From: Asterias amurensis
Taxonomy: Eukaryota > Echinodermata > Asteroidea > Forcipulatida > Asteriidae
Length of the DNA: 64,000 nucleotides
Direction of reading: 5' to 3'
NCBI RefSeq assembly: GCF_032118995.1
Contig: NC_092666.1
Span: 6,956,501-7,020,500 of the forward strand
Part shown: one piece after another, positions 10,374 to 21,835 of the stretch
Layout of the letters: the number at the start of each line of letters is the position of its first letter
Numbering within the stretch: position 1 is the first letter of the stretch
The notes under the pieces: generated by a model
The model's input: only the letters and a program-made list of their open reading frames with translations
Database searches by the model: none
Told to the model about the DNA's origin: nothing
Translations under genes and position numbers: made by a program

Positions 10374-10557
10374 CTTGTGCTGTTGCCTTCCTCACAGCGT
10401 ACACAGCTCCCGTTGATGTCTTCGTGGCCGGAACTGGATGGTGTGTGCAGTTTCCATTGGACTCCCATAGGCAGATGGTTCCATTCACCGTCGCCGTAGA
10501 AAATAAAAGACAAACATAAACAGTGAGAAAAGTGCACTTCGAAACAGAGTTATTCAT
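10374..10557 (-). CDS. Candidate coding exon 1 with signal peptide, small secreted protein of unknown function
   Basis: Minus-strand frame starting MNNSVSKCTFLTVYVCLLFS. The first ~25 residues have the polar-hydrophobic-small pattern of a signal peptide with possible cleavage after TATVNG. The mature part has two N-glycosylation motifs (NGT, NCT) and two cysteines; with exon 2 the mature chain would have four, a possible two-disulfide peptide. A strong donor (CACAAG then GTAAGTTT) ends the exon at 10,374 in phase 1, matching the acceptor at 9,958. An upstream in-frame ATG at 10,618 would add 21 residues and hide the signal peptide, so I prefer 10,557. Total predicted length is 99 residues. 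No family recognised. Confidence 0.5.
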
Positions 10558-11750
10558 GTTACATATGATTGTCAGGTGTGAAAAAATGGCGTGCGTGGTT
10601 GTTACATGACGTGTAAACAATGACGGATGGTGTGGAGTTTGAGATTAAGATGTCACATGCAAGCATGCTGGTATATGAGCTTAGTAGATTTAGGTTAGTG
10701 TGCAACGCTGCGCAATGGGTAGGACGTGCAAGTTTGGTTAGTATAGCAGTTATAAATAAATTAGTGATAGCAAGGTTGATAATGTACCTTTCTAGGTGGA
10801 CGTGGTCCCACTGTGGTAATGCAACTCAGTAGATTCCTATGAATTAAAGATGTGTCCAAGTATGTTGAGTACCGCTTTACCATCAACAGGATTCTAGTGG
10901 TTGCAGGGCATGTGAAGATGAGAAGGACTCCATACCAGGTCACCAGACTCAGTCATTGCATGTATGGGAAAAAGGGTGACATTTCCAAGTTAGACAACAA
11001 AAATCAGAGTAGTGGTATACTATGGAGCATTTTTAGTATAGTTTTTGCATTATTAAGCACCTTAATGAGCCGGCACAAGGTGCTTAAGAACAAGAATGTT
11101 GGCATGGAAATGCTTTTCATCTTGTTAGTAATGTGTTTGCTGGGGTGCTATAACACAGCATCATTGTGGAGTTGTGTTGTTGCGAGCCCCTGCTGAAAGG
11201 TCATGACAATGTTCCGTTGGGGAAAGACATGAACTTAGCATGCGTGTTGTTTTAACTGTTGCTGGTGTAAGGGTGTACAAGGTGTTCATTGTAAAGACAT
11301 GACCGACGTATATCTTTTTGTGAGCTAAAATACTAGGTGTCAAATAATTGGGGTCTCGTCTTTTGCGCGCTCTATGGTACTGAGTTGACCACGGGGTCTT
11401 GTATTTCGGATTCATTATAGTGACTACACGTAACACGCGCAAACCCCTACTATTGATTACACAGATCGGACGAGAAGGAAGCTCGGATGGGTAACGCGGC
11501 GCTAATCATAATAAACATTAAACAATCACTAAAACATATTTTTAAATCCCCAAAGCAACGTATCACGCGCACACTAATGACTACTGCAAAACACAGCTCA
11601 GGCGGGAAGGTAGCTCAAACAAGTTGCGCGGCACAAAGAGCGGTAATGTAAAGTCTTCTTCGGTTTTGCTGACGCTCGAACTAGACGCCAACGGATGCAG
11701 CTACTTTACACGAACGCATAGAGAAAGAGCCATAGTTTCGCCAACACCTA
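10558..11750. other. Upstream flank of the 10.5-kb exon, no gene recognised
   Basis: Contains frames of 70-114 codons on both strands with no domain, splice or start context that I would trust. CpG content rises between 11,380 and 11,720, so a promoter for the minus-strand exon could lie in this stretch, but no TATA or initiator stands out. Confidence 0.35.
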
Positions 11751-12620
11751 AAATATTTTGTAATTTTTTACATAGTTTTAAGAATTAAATATTTCATAAA
11801 CTATAATTGTTTAACTTGACTTTGTAAACTTTCTATATCTTTTTTTTTATAAATTTGGATTTATGATTTGTTTCATTTATACATTTTTTTTATTTATTTA
11901 TTTTTATTTTTTTGAACTTCATTCTTTTTGTAAACTTAAATTTTTTAATACTTAATCGACTTTAAATATTGAGTAACAATTTATACATTTTTTCCACTTT
12001 TTTCCAAAGATAACTAATAGACTTTACATTATTTCAATTTTTTTCAATTTTTTAATTTTTTTTATAATACATAGACTTTACATAGATTTATATTTTTTTT
12101 TTCATTTTTTAATACATTTTTGTATACAATGTTTAACTTTGTTTTAAAATTAATAGACTTTACATATTTCGTACAATTTCTTATTTTATTTTAGATAAAT
12201 AATTATTGACTGTACATGATTTTTAATGTTTCTTATTTTTTTTTTATACTACATATAATTTACATAAATTTTGTAATGTTTTTAAAAAAATTTTTACATT
12301 TTTTTTTAATGCATTTTTATGATTAATAGACTTTACATATTTCGTACAATTTCTTAATTTTCTTAATTTGTTTAAGTAATAGACCTTTAATGTATGTATA
12401 TGTGTATGTCTCTAGAAAACATTTGGTGGCTATGAACCATGAGAGTGAAGTGTTGAGAGGATGGTCCAAGAAAGGAGTAGGATTTTTTAAAAATAGGTAT
12501 AAGGAACCTGTGGAAATATTTATTTATATAAAAACTATACATTTATATAGTAAAATTATATAAATTATATATATTGCACTATATCCTATATACAAATTTG
12601 TTTAATTTATACAATTAGTA
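11751..12620. other. AT-rich low-complexity stretch
   Basis: Long runs of T with recurring AATAGACTTTACATATTTCG-like phrases (near 12,018, 12,067, 12,156 and 12,325), suggesting a decayed tandem repeat. It ends in a (TATA)-rich segment near 12,540-12,600. No gene. Confidence 0.7.
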
Positions 12621-13690
12621 TAAGTAGTATTAGCAGCGTGCGGCGCCTGTGGTTTATTTCATACTCAACATAGTAGCTCACAAAGATTTATAAGTTGGAT
12701 TCACTGGAAGCCAAAGTATGTTTGAACTGTATTTATGTGCAGTGTTGTCATGCTTACCGTTGTCAATTATTCAACAGTGATGTGATAACGGTGAGAATTT
12801 CCTTTGCACTTTTTTTTTGGCGGGCTGGATTGTTTTCCCTGGACCCACGCTGAGCTCACTATAACAAGAGCTTAGTGACTTATTTTTGCGAGATCCAGTT
12901 TCAAAACGCCAGGTGTGCAAAAGGAAATGTGTAATAAAGGTTCGAGGAGACGGTCGATAGTTACATTTATGTTGCAGAATGAATTTATGTTGTCATTATT
13001 GTTCTAGGAGTCTTAAAGAAACCTGGAAAGTATCGAAGAAAAAACAGTACTCACAAAACATAGCACAGCAAAGCAAAGCAAAACAGCACAGCACACAGCA
13101 CACAAGCACTTCCAACCGCGGCATATCAGCGAGTCACTCAACCGTGCTGTGTGCAGGTTTCGTAGCAGAAATTTCCACTCAATCACGTGCTTACTTGAGA
13201 AGAGCTATTGTAATACTTTCACAACTGGGCTATTCACATTCAAATTAGCCAAGGAGCATGCAAGCCCCACACCAAAAATAACACAGAAATTGGATCACAA
13301 AAGCGCTCTTCTTAATCACTACGATCTTATAGCAGTAGCGATCGATGGAATCTTCACGGGCTTTTACTTTCTGAGTTATAATTGGTCAGCTATGAAATGA
13401 TGTACGAAGTCATACATCCATGGGCTAGTTCCATAAAGCTGTTAAAGGCACTATTTGTAATTACTAAAAAAGATGATTTTTTAGCATTCCCCCCCCCCGG
13501 AAAGTAGACAATCGGACGTGAAATGAAAGTAAAAAAAAAATAATAATTACTCACTAATAAGACTCCAAAAGCACCAAAGTGCGCTCACTTTAGGCAGAAT
13601 TGCCCCCAAATTCTCGAGACTAAAGATTTGCATAAAAACGAGTATTAATCAAAGACGTTTACTTTACGTCAGATTTTTGCAAAGTTCTTT
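12621..13690. other. Unique non-coding stretch
   Basis: No convincing gene. It contains a low-complexity ACAGCAAAGCA/ACAGCACACAGCAC run (13,060-13,105) and a CACGTG E-box (13,183). Frames here lack start or splice support. Confidence 0.45.
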
Positions 13691-13734
13691 TTTTTCGCAC
13701 CATGACTAGAACCACGCACCCAAAATACCCCCTT

Positions 13735-15905
13735 GCCAAATCCCTATTCAAGGCCTGCGCAAAAAGGGCTCAAAAGCTAAGTTTTTCTTCAAACAATGAC
13801 ACTACACGGAGGCCCATATCGTATCCAAGACATTATTGAATTCGCACATACTATACACCAACGGAAAGCGCTAATCATGGGCTACAGTTTCATATTTTTG
13901 TTTTGTGTAAGTGGTTTGGATATTAGCGATGCAAGCCGACAAAGGAGGGAGCCACTTTCTGCCATTTTGGCGTGTTTGAAAATGCCAGGAATCGGGGTGC
14001 CGAAAATGGTTGGCATACAAGTTCGCCCAGACTCTGTGAACTTGACCACTATTCCTGAACTTGGTAAGCTAGAGAAACAATCAGGGTACCTGTGTGTGGC
14101 TTGAATATTACCGCATCCGATGATAAAGTAGCGGAGGCACTGCATCAACTCCGTGGTGCTCAAAAAACGTTTAAGCAAGCCTACTCCGGATGGTTGGCAC
14201 GAAGAGTGTTTTCCGGATGTCAATATTAGCCATTCTGGAGAGAAGTTCAAAGTACAAAGGTTATTTTGAACCCAAAGAATTTGTTTTTATCCACACATAC
14301 TATACACCAGAGGAAAGCCCTATTCAAGGGCTACACGTTTATAATTGTTTAGTGTCTGAGGCATAATTTTGCGCACAAGGGCGGCGAAAAAGCTACCCCT
14401 CACCCTAAGGGAGAAAAAGGCTAAAAAAGTAAGTTTTTCTCCAAATAATGACACTACACGGAGGCCCATATCATATCCAATACATTATTGGATTCGCACA
14501 TACTATACACCAACGGAAAGCGCTAATCATGGGCTACAGTTTCATGTTTTTGTTTTGTGTCTGTGGCTTGGATCTAAGCGATGTAAGCCGACAAAAGAGG
14601 GAGCCATTTTCGGCCATTTTGGGCAAGTTTGAAAATGCCAGGCAACGGGGTGCCGAAAATGGTTGGCTTACAAGTTCGCTCAGAGTCTGTAAATTGACCA
14701 TTATTCCTGAACTTGGTAGGCTAGAGAAATAATCAGGGTACCCGTGTGTGGCTTGAATAATACCGCATCCGGTAATCAACTTGCGAAGACCCTCCATCAA
14801 CTCCGTGGTGCTCAAAAAAACGTTTAAGCAAGCCTACTCCGAACGGTTGGCACGAAGAGTGTTTTCCGGACGTCAATATTAGCTATTCTGGAGAGAAATT
14901 CAAAGTACAAAGGTTATTTTGAACCCGAAGAAATTTTTTGATCCTTACATACTATACACCAGAGGAAAGCCCTATTCAAGGGCTACACGTTTATAATTGT
15001 TCTGTGTCTGACGCATAAATCTGCGCAACAAGGGCGGCGAAAAAGCTACCCCTCACCCTAAGGGAGAAAAAGGCTAAAAAAGTAAGTTTTTCTCCAAATA
15101 ATGACACTACACGGAGGCCCATGTCATACGCAAGACATTATTGGATTCGCACATACTATACACCAACGGAAAGCGCTAATCATGGGCTACAGTTTCAATT
15201 ATTTGTTTTGTGTCTTTGACGTGGATCTAAGCGATGCAAGCCGACAAAGGAGGGAGCCATTTTCGGCCATTTTGGGCAAGTTTGAAAACGCCAGGCAACG
15301 GGGTGCCGAAAATGGTTGGCATACAAGTTCGCTCAGAGTCTGTGAACTTGACCATTATTCCTGAACTTGGTAGGCTAGAGAAATAATCAGGGTACCTGTG
15401 TGTGGCTTGAATAATACCGCATCCGATAATCAACTTGCGGAGACCCTCCATCGACTCCGTGGTGCTAAAAAAAAAAACGTTTAAGCAAGCCTACTCCGAA
15501 TGGTTGGCACGAAGAGTGTTTTCCGGACGTCAATATTAGCCATTCTGGAGAGAAATTCAAAGTACAAAGGTTATTTTGAACCCGAAAAATTTTTTGATCC
15601 ACACATACTATACACCAAAAGAAAGCCCTATTCAAGGGCTACACGTTTATAATTGTTTCGTATCTGTGGCATAAATCTGCGCAACAAGGGCGGCGAAAAA
15701 GCTACCCCTCACCCTAAGGGAGAAAAAGGCTAAAAAAGTAAGTTTTTCTCCAAACAATGACACTACACGGAGGCCCATATAATATCCAAGACATTATTTG
15801 ATTCGCACATACTATACACCAACGGAAAGCGTAAATCATTGGCTACAGTTTAGTGTTTTTGTTTTGTGTCTGTGGCTTGGATCTAAGCGATGCAAGCCAA
15901 AAAAG
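13735..15905 (+). repeat. ~653-bp tandem repeat, 3.3 copies
   Basis: The phrase AATGACACTACACGGAGGCC recurs at 13,794, 14,446, 15,099 and 15,756, a period of 652-657. Each unit contains two diverged versions of CACATACTATACACCA(A/G) followed by GGAAAGC and a GGGCTACA(G/C) phrase, about 205 and 447 bp apart, so it is itself an old dimer-like unit. It also has a perfect inverted pair GGAGAAAAA / TTTTTCTCC (near 14,410-14,441). Frames over it are not conserved between copies. Confidence 0.9.
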
Positions 15906-15951
15906 GAAGCCTACTTTCGGCCAATATTTTCAATTCTATTTGAACATTCTT

Positions 15952-16141
15952 AGGCCCAGGTAGTAGTACAATTAAGAAAACTTTCACCTCAAATTTGAAT
16001 GCAAACGTTTCTTGAAACTTAAAAATACAAAGCATCGAAAATGTATACAAGTTTAGAAATATTGGAAACTTGCACAAGTTCAAATTGCCGTTTTCGCCTA
16101 TTATTTCCACTAGTTTATGTGTGCACACGCCCTGATAGTTG
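15952..16141 (+). repeat. Left arm of a ~1.9-kb imperfect inverted repeat
   Basis: The reverse complement of this segment (CAACTATCAGGGCGTGTGCA, later AGGCGAAAAC, AATTTGAGGTGAAA, TACTACTACC) matches 17,633-17,830 in the same order, at roughly two thirds identity by eye. This looks like the arms of an old TIR element or an inverted duplication. Confidence 0.6.
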
Positions 16142-16145
16142 TTTA

Positions 16146-16324
16146 ATAGACCGATCCACTAAGCTCCGCCCAATTGCGTATTGACCAATCACAAAGCAAC
16201 GAAGGTCCGACATGCGTGCGCGTATCTTGGCGCGCGCGGCAGAGTTCTGCAGAAAAGCATTGGAGAGCCCCACGTGTTCTTGATCACACGTGCGTCGTGA
16301 GCGGTGCCTTCTGGATCGGTCTAT
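16146..16324 (+). mobile_element. Short TIR element, TAGACCGATCC ends
   Basis: Ends TAGACCGATCC and GGATCGGTCTA form a perfect 11-bp inverted repeat, with TA at the outer edges as in mariner-type targets. It holds a CCAATCA motif near its left end. A relative lies at 16,827. Confidence 0.65.
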
Positions 16325-16826
16325 TGATATCACTGTCACACCGAATTTGCATGCAATTGTCTCTTGAAACTATGCCTACCAAATAAAGCATCTAAGGTGA
16401 CAATAAAGTGAAACTAAATTTGTTTAATTAAAGTTACTTGCGTTTAATGCCTAACAAGAAATGCGAGACTGCTTTAATTTATGTCTGTCGCCTTGGACCG
16501 GTCACCACTGGAACGGAAGATATTAGAGAGGGGTTGCAAAAGTATTATCTCTAGCCTGGTTATGGGGGTTTAAGTATTTTTTGGGACTAAACTTAGTTAA
16601 ATAAGTATTACGTCACGTATTACAATGCACTAAAAGTTATTGAAATAATTATGTCACTTGCGCTTTAAATTATGCTGGACACCTCAGACTGGGCACCACT
16701 AGGTAAGGCTGTCAACCTCCCTAACATCTACTGACCTTGTGTGGTCAGGCCTTAAAAAGGTGCACTCATTATTGCAAGCATTTGTAGGGGCTTGTTACGC
16801 ACGTAATCTTAATTAAACAAATTCAA

Positions 16827-16988
16827 TAGACCGATCCATTACGCCCCGCCTCCTTACCAGTTGACCAATCACAGCCGCGAAACCCGACCACCATTAGTGC
16901 AAAGACCACCAAACAGTTAAAATGGTGATCAGATTTCCCGGTTGTGATTGGTCAATGATATTTGGGCCTGGCTTAATGGATCGATGTA
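16827..16988 (+). mobile_element. Short TIR element, TAGACCGATCC family, second copy
   Basis: Ends TAGACCGATCCATTACGCC and GGCTTAATGGATCGATGTA are imperfect inverses. Inside, TTGACCAATCACAG is mirrored by TTGTGATTGGTCAA, so the whole ~160 bp can fold as a hairpin. Confidence 0.68.
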
Positions 16989-17046
16989 TTAAATTACACT
17001 GGAATTGAGGGGTTGGAATAAAAAACTTGTAAAGTTTGGAACCTCC

Positions 17047-17416
17047 TTAAAGGAACACGTTGCCTTAGATCGGACGAGTTGGTCTATGAACAGCGTTTGA
17101 AACTGTTTAAACATGGTTAGAAAGATGTTTTAAAAGTAGAATATAATGATCCACACAAGTATCACTCAAAATTGCACAGTTTTCATTTTACGTCGTGAAC
17201 TAACTCGGTCGATTATTTATGGGAGTCACAGTTTTGACTCCCATAAATGGCCGACCGTGTTTATCGACGAGGTAAAACGAAAACCACTCAATTTTGAGGC
17301 ATATTTGTGTAGATCATTGTATTCTACTTTTACAACATCTTTCTAACCATAACAAGCGGTTACAGGACGCTTTTCAAAGACCATCTCGACCGATCCAAGG
17401 CAACGTGTTCCTTTAA
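17047..17416 (+). mobile_element. TTAA-target hairpin MITE, AAGGAACACGTTGCC family
   Basis: Starts TTAAAGGAACACGTTGCCTT and ends AAGGCAACGTGTTCCTTTAA. Centre palindrome ...GGGAGTCA(CAGTTT)TGACTCCC... with CCATAAATGGCC to its right. There is no transposase. A fuller relative is at 32,264. Confidence 0.88.
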
Positions 17417-17632
17417 CATTTTCAACCTAGGGTGCTCAGTGCAAGACGTCAAACATAATTTAAAGACGCAGTCATTATTGCATTACTTGTTAGTGCATAA
17501 TACGCGCGTAACTCTAAATGTACAAATTCAATTAAAATGTCTGGTGCATTTGTGATACCTCGAATATGGTTGATACATTATTCGGGAGGGTTACCTTGTT
17601 TCAAGAGACATATGACAAGATATCAATTATTC

Positions 17633-17830
17633 TGGAACTATCAGGGCGTGTACACACATACACATAGTGAAAAACAGGCGAAAACAGACAATTTTGAATT
17701 TATGCAGTTATGAATATTTTTCGTGGTTCCTTTTTTCTACGTGATACATTGTTTTGGGTTGTTTCAAAATTGATTTCAAAATTTGAAGTGAAAATGATAT
17801 AACTTTGACTACTACCAGGGATACATACAT
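17633..17830 (-). repeat. Right arm of the ~1.9-kb imperfect inverted repeat
   Basis: Begins AACTATCAGGGCGTGTACAC and carries the same ordered motifs as the left arm in inverse orientation. The interior (16.14-17.63 kb) holds three smaller MITEs but no transposase. Confidence 0.6.
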
Positions 17831-19240
17831 ACATTATTGTAAATAGAGGCAAAATGGCAACTTGAAATTTTACAAACAATGCATATTTTACCTGCTTGCT
17901 TTTTTCTACTTTTTCGATGTGGTGTTCCAATTTCGTCTACAGGTCAAGTCATTTTTGGGGGGCCTTTAAAGACTAGACTATTTGGCGTATAACGGGCTGC
18001 ACTGTAATCTTCTAGCGCCTCCTTTGCTTTAAAAAACACCTGGTAATGCTTCAATGAACTAGGAATGGTAGATCTGTATAGGACTCTTTGTACTATAAAT
18101 CCGTACACTATATTTAATAATACGAAAGTATATGGCCGCCAGGTCTATAGGTATGGCAACTATTACCGCGCTGTTGCATTCTTGCAGCCAACACTAAGTC
18201 CTCCCACCGAACAAAACTCAATTTTCATTCGCCTTTGCTTTGCGTATAGGCATCAAATAGGGTTCTGTATCGGGCGACATAACAATTACACCGACACATC
18301 AGTCTGACTCCAAAGCATGGGTAGCAGCCGCCTTGACTACTTGAGTTTTGACAAAGAATATCGGTTATAATTTTTATAAGTTTCATTACCTCATAAAAGA
18401 TCACAGTTTGCAGAAAGTGTCCTGTAGCCATCTTGGCATCTACGGTCTTCTTAGCTCCAATTCTTTCTTGGATGCCTCCTCTGATACTAAAACTCTCTGT
18501 CTGTCCTCTGAGGAAATGCTGGTTTTTCTCCCATCTCTCGAGACGTTGGATGATGGTTATCCGACCAGATTTGCTTGTATCAGTTTTCCCAACCGAATTT
18601 CCAACTGTCCGCAGAAATGAAAACGGTGCTATTTTCTCGCTATTGTTAGCTGTTGTGCCTCTCCCCGCTCAAAGCTCTTTGAATCTTACATCAGCCTCGT
18701 TTGATGTTGCGTTTGTGATCGACTGGAGCTTTCAGTCGAAATAATGCTGTTTCGAATGGCAAGTCAGTATAAACCCCAGTCGGCTCCACTTTTTTTATAC
18801 ATCGTTTCTCGATAGTACTGATTTACTATAATGTAAGGTATTGACATGTATCCTATGGCGTATAGCGGCCTGACCTAAATTTTCTAGCGCCACTTCTATA
18901 CAGGGTTATGCTTCATTGAACTAGGAATGTCAACTATTTCCTTGACTTGTTATTGGAATCAATGGATGATGCAAGATTCTCTGTATAACAACGGGACAAA
19001 CTTTAAGATGTCCCACAGCTTTCATGAGCAGTTGGCAATGCACCATTTCGTTTTAAGATTAACCATGGTGGAAGGATGGTTTAATAAATATGAGTACCGA
19101 GTACTGAGTAGGCATATGTACAGTGCTAACACACGTCGGTGTGTGTGGGTAAAAAACAAAATGAATATTCTTTATCCCCGATGCAAATTTAACATTAATA
19201 AATCGTTCGCAGTACCCGCTGCTAAAACATAATATCCGAA
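17831..19240. other. Stretch with one weak first-exon candidate
   Basis: No repeat boundaries are clear. A ~180-bp phrase (CTAGGAATGGTAGATCTGTA... near 18,060) is loosely echoed near 18,910 (TAGCGCC...CATTGAACTAGGAATGTC), with TCTAGCGCC before both, suggesting an old local duplication. Confidence 0.4.
18390..18431 (-). CDS. Weak candidate first coding exon (MATGHFLQTVIFYE)
   Basis: On the minus strand an ATG in good context (CCAAGATGG) reads 14 codons to a donor (TATGAG then GTAATG) in phase 0. The GC-richer sequence upstream (to ~18,740) could be 5' UTR, but it has several short upstream ATG frames. No partner exon was found downstream, and no family recognised. Confidence 0.2.
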
Positions 19241-19248
19241 CTGCCTCT

Positions 19249-19460
19249 AGTGTAGCCACCGGGCAATCTATGTGGTTTAGTTGGAATGACACTGCTCTAG
19301 AATTTCAAGGGTCGTGGGTTCCAATCTCACCCGAGTAATATGCCTGTGATTTTACAAGTACTTAGTTTACAAGGTTGTTAAACACATCTGTGTGTAACTG
19401 TAAAAATCCTCATGTCGCGCACCTTACTTTGGTGGATCTGGAACCTGAGATCCGATCTGG
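19249..19460 (+). mobile_element. tRNA-derived SINE, CGTGGGTTCCAATCTC box-B type
   Basis: A tRNA-like head with a box B (GGTTCCAATCTC, 19,317) is followed by a body containing GTTAAACACATCTGTGTGTAA. The head and the AAACACATC phrase recur at 35,725-35,880, so this is a family and not a tRNA gene. Confidence 0.55.
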
Positions 19461-19601
19461 ACCCAATCTCATAATACCACGATAGCCACAATATGCAAAC
19501 TTCTTTTGCTAACAATCTGTTTCTGCTAAGCAATACTTTTATGTGCTTACGTTTTTTTGTATTCCTGCATGCCTACGAAATTGGTCCCAGTATGTAGCTG
19601 C

Positions 19602-20015
19602 TTTAAGGCAGTGGACACTATTGGTAATTACTCAAAATTTCTTATCCTACCTCCATGCTCAAAATAACTGTTGGCATAAAACCTATCTTTGTGACGAGTA
19701 ATGGGGAGAGGTTGATTGTATAAAACATTGTGAGAAACGGCTATCCCTCTGAAGTGCCATAGTTTTCGAGAAGGAAGTAATTTTCCACGAATTTGATTTC
19801 GAGACCTAAGATTTAGAACTTGAGGTCTCGAAATCAACCATCTAAACGCACACAACTTAATCTGACTAGGGTTATTTTTTCTTTCATTATCTCGCAACTC
19901 CAATGACCGATTGAGCTCAAATTTTCACAGTTTTTGTTATTGTATGCATATGTTGAGATACACCAACTGTGAAGGCTATTCTTTGACAATTACCAATAGT
20001 GTCCACTGCCTTTAA
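19602..20015 (+). mobile_element. TTAA-target hairpin MITE, AAGGCAGTGGACAC family
   Basis: Both ends are well kept (TTTAAGGCAGTGGACACT and AGTGTCCACTGCCTTTAA). The centre has inverted GAGACCTAAGATTTAGAACT / TTGAGGTCTCG. Slightly longer than its relatives because of a short extra segment near 19,640. Confidence 0.9.
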
Positions 20016-20108
20016 CGGCAGATTTTGCGCTCACTGTGTGATTTCCATTTTAAAGCAAACGCAATACCTAGGGCCCTACTTCTTGGAATAAACACTTAAA
20101 CCCATCGC

Positions 20109-20403
20109 TTAAAGGCACTGATGGACACTTTGGTAGTTACTCAAATAATAATTGTAAGCAAACAAACTAGCTTTGTATAAAACAAACAATGAAGGGCTGT
20201 TGACAGTACAAAGTATTGTGAGAAAAGGCTCCCTCTGAATGAAGTAGCGTAGTTTCTTTATATTCGAGACCTCAGATGAGATCTCTAATTCAAGCATCTG
20301 TCAACACAATCTCTTGCAACTTCGACGACAAATATTGAGTCCAAATTTTCACAGGTTTATTACTTTATGCATTTCTTGAAATACACCTAGTGAGAAGACT
20401 GGG
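20109..20403 (+). mobile_element. TTAA-target hairpin MITE, left part, cut
   Basis: Starts TTAAAGGCACTGATGGACAC and runs to CTAGTGAGAAGACTGG, where it stops short of the right TIR. Other sequence (20,404-20,509) follows. Confidence 0.75.
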
Positions 20404-20509
20404 CAAAAATTCAGCCCGTTGCTTGTACCGTGCACAGAATCGGCGCTTACGGAAGCAGGGGACAATGAACTATAACCTCAAGCGTATTTCACAGGTTATC
20501 GACGAATTT
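20404..20509 (-). repeat. Isolated partial copy of the ~190-bp array unit
   Basis: Its reverse complement carries TGTGAAATACGCTTG, CCCTGCTTCCGTAAGCGC and GATTCTGTGCAC in the order seen in the arrays at 2.9, 51.0 and 58.0 kb. It sits between two broken MITEs. This shows the unit is also dispersed, not only tandem. Confidence 0.75.
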
Positions 20510-20878
20510 TGGTAATTACTCTAAATAATTATTAGCATAAAAGCTTACTTGGTGACAAATAATGGGAACAGGTTGATAGTATTAAACATTGTGAGAAACG
20601 GCTCCCTCTGAAGTAATGCAGTTTTCGGAATAGAAGTAATTTTCCACGAATTTGATTTCGAGACCTCAGATTTAGAATTTGAGGTCTCGAAATCAAGCAT
20701 CTGATAGCACACAACTTCCTGTGACAAGGGTGTTTTCTTTTTCATTAATATCTCGCAACTTCGGCGACCGATTGAGCTCAAATTTTCACAGCTTTGTTAA
20801 TTAATGCATATAATGTTGAGATACACCAACTGTGAAGAGAAGTCTTTAGAAATTACTATTAGTGTCCACTGCCTTTAA
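20510..20878 (+). mobile_element. TTAA-target hairpin MITE, left TIR missing
   Basis: Starts inside the family (GGTAATTACTCTAAATAATT) and ends with a good right TIR (AGTGTCCACTGCCTTTAA). The missing left end abuts the partial ~190-bp unit. Confidence 0.82.
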
Positions 20879-21835
20879 CTAAAACAAAAACGAAACAAGA
20901 AACGAGAATGTCCAAAATTACAGACACCTAGGTAGCACCATATCGACTCGTAAAACAAGAAGTATTATTCGAGTTTACAGATCACACTTAAAGCTTAATT
21001 CACACGAGAGCACTTTTAGCAAGGGTCCATTGCTAAATTGTAGCATGGTTGTTAAATTTTACAAAGATGTAGTCATGTGAAAGGACAACAATTTGTTTCT
21101 ACTGCCCAAGTGTTCTTGCGAAAATTTGTTAAACATTGCTACAGTTTAAGCACCATGCTAAAATTAAGCAAGGGACCCCAGTTAAACAGAACGTAGACCA
21201 AGAACTTGGACAGTAAAATTTACCGATCAGAATGATTTCAGTGATTTGTTTTCAGTCCTTTCCTGCATACAAGATACAAGGCACTTGGCATGTAAGGAAA
21301 AATCAACCAAATAAATGTGGCGGTTCAACAATATACATTAAAAGCCTACCACCATATCAATTGTTTGTTAAAATTAAATTCATGATTCTCACTTCTAAGA
21401 TACCAAATAAGCCACACAGATAGATTTAATGTGATTTGGTGTCTACCTTAAAGCTCAGATACACGGCATCCTATACGCAGGAGAAAATGGTTATTTGAGT
21501 GTGAAACAATATCAGGGTGATAGTATAATAGTGAAAGTGGCCTTTGAATAAAAGTTTTTTTATCTAAGACTTATAAGAACATGCCTAAGTTTATAACCCA
21601 AGAGGGGTTGTGGCCCAAAGATTAAAAGTAACATTTAAACCCGTTTTTTAAACTGGTTAAAAACTTACTTTATTTACAGAGTTAAAACAGAGACTTGGCA
21701 TTTGGCATCTTGTAAATGGCAAGACACTAAGCAGATCAAGCCAGAAATACAATCTTATTACATACATTTCAATGCATACAGACGGAGGACAAGTTGCATC
21801 AAACATTATTAAACTAGCCTCTACATTTGAAATGT
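20879..21835. other. Unique non-coding stretch
   Basis: AT-rich; frames of about 60-75 codons without splice or start support. Nothing recognised. Confidence 0.5.

Noticed and set aside
10852-11196. 114-codon plus-strand frame with hydrophobic stretch
   Set aside because: No splice or start support, no motif, and several overlapping frames of similar length on the other strand.
13796-15451. Repeated MTLHGGPY... frames as a tandem gene family
   Set aside because: Frame and stop positions differ between the copies and the opposite strand is equally open; there is no sign of selection on protein.
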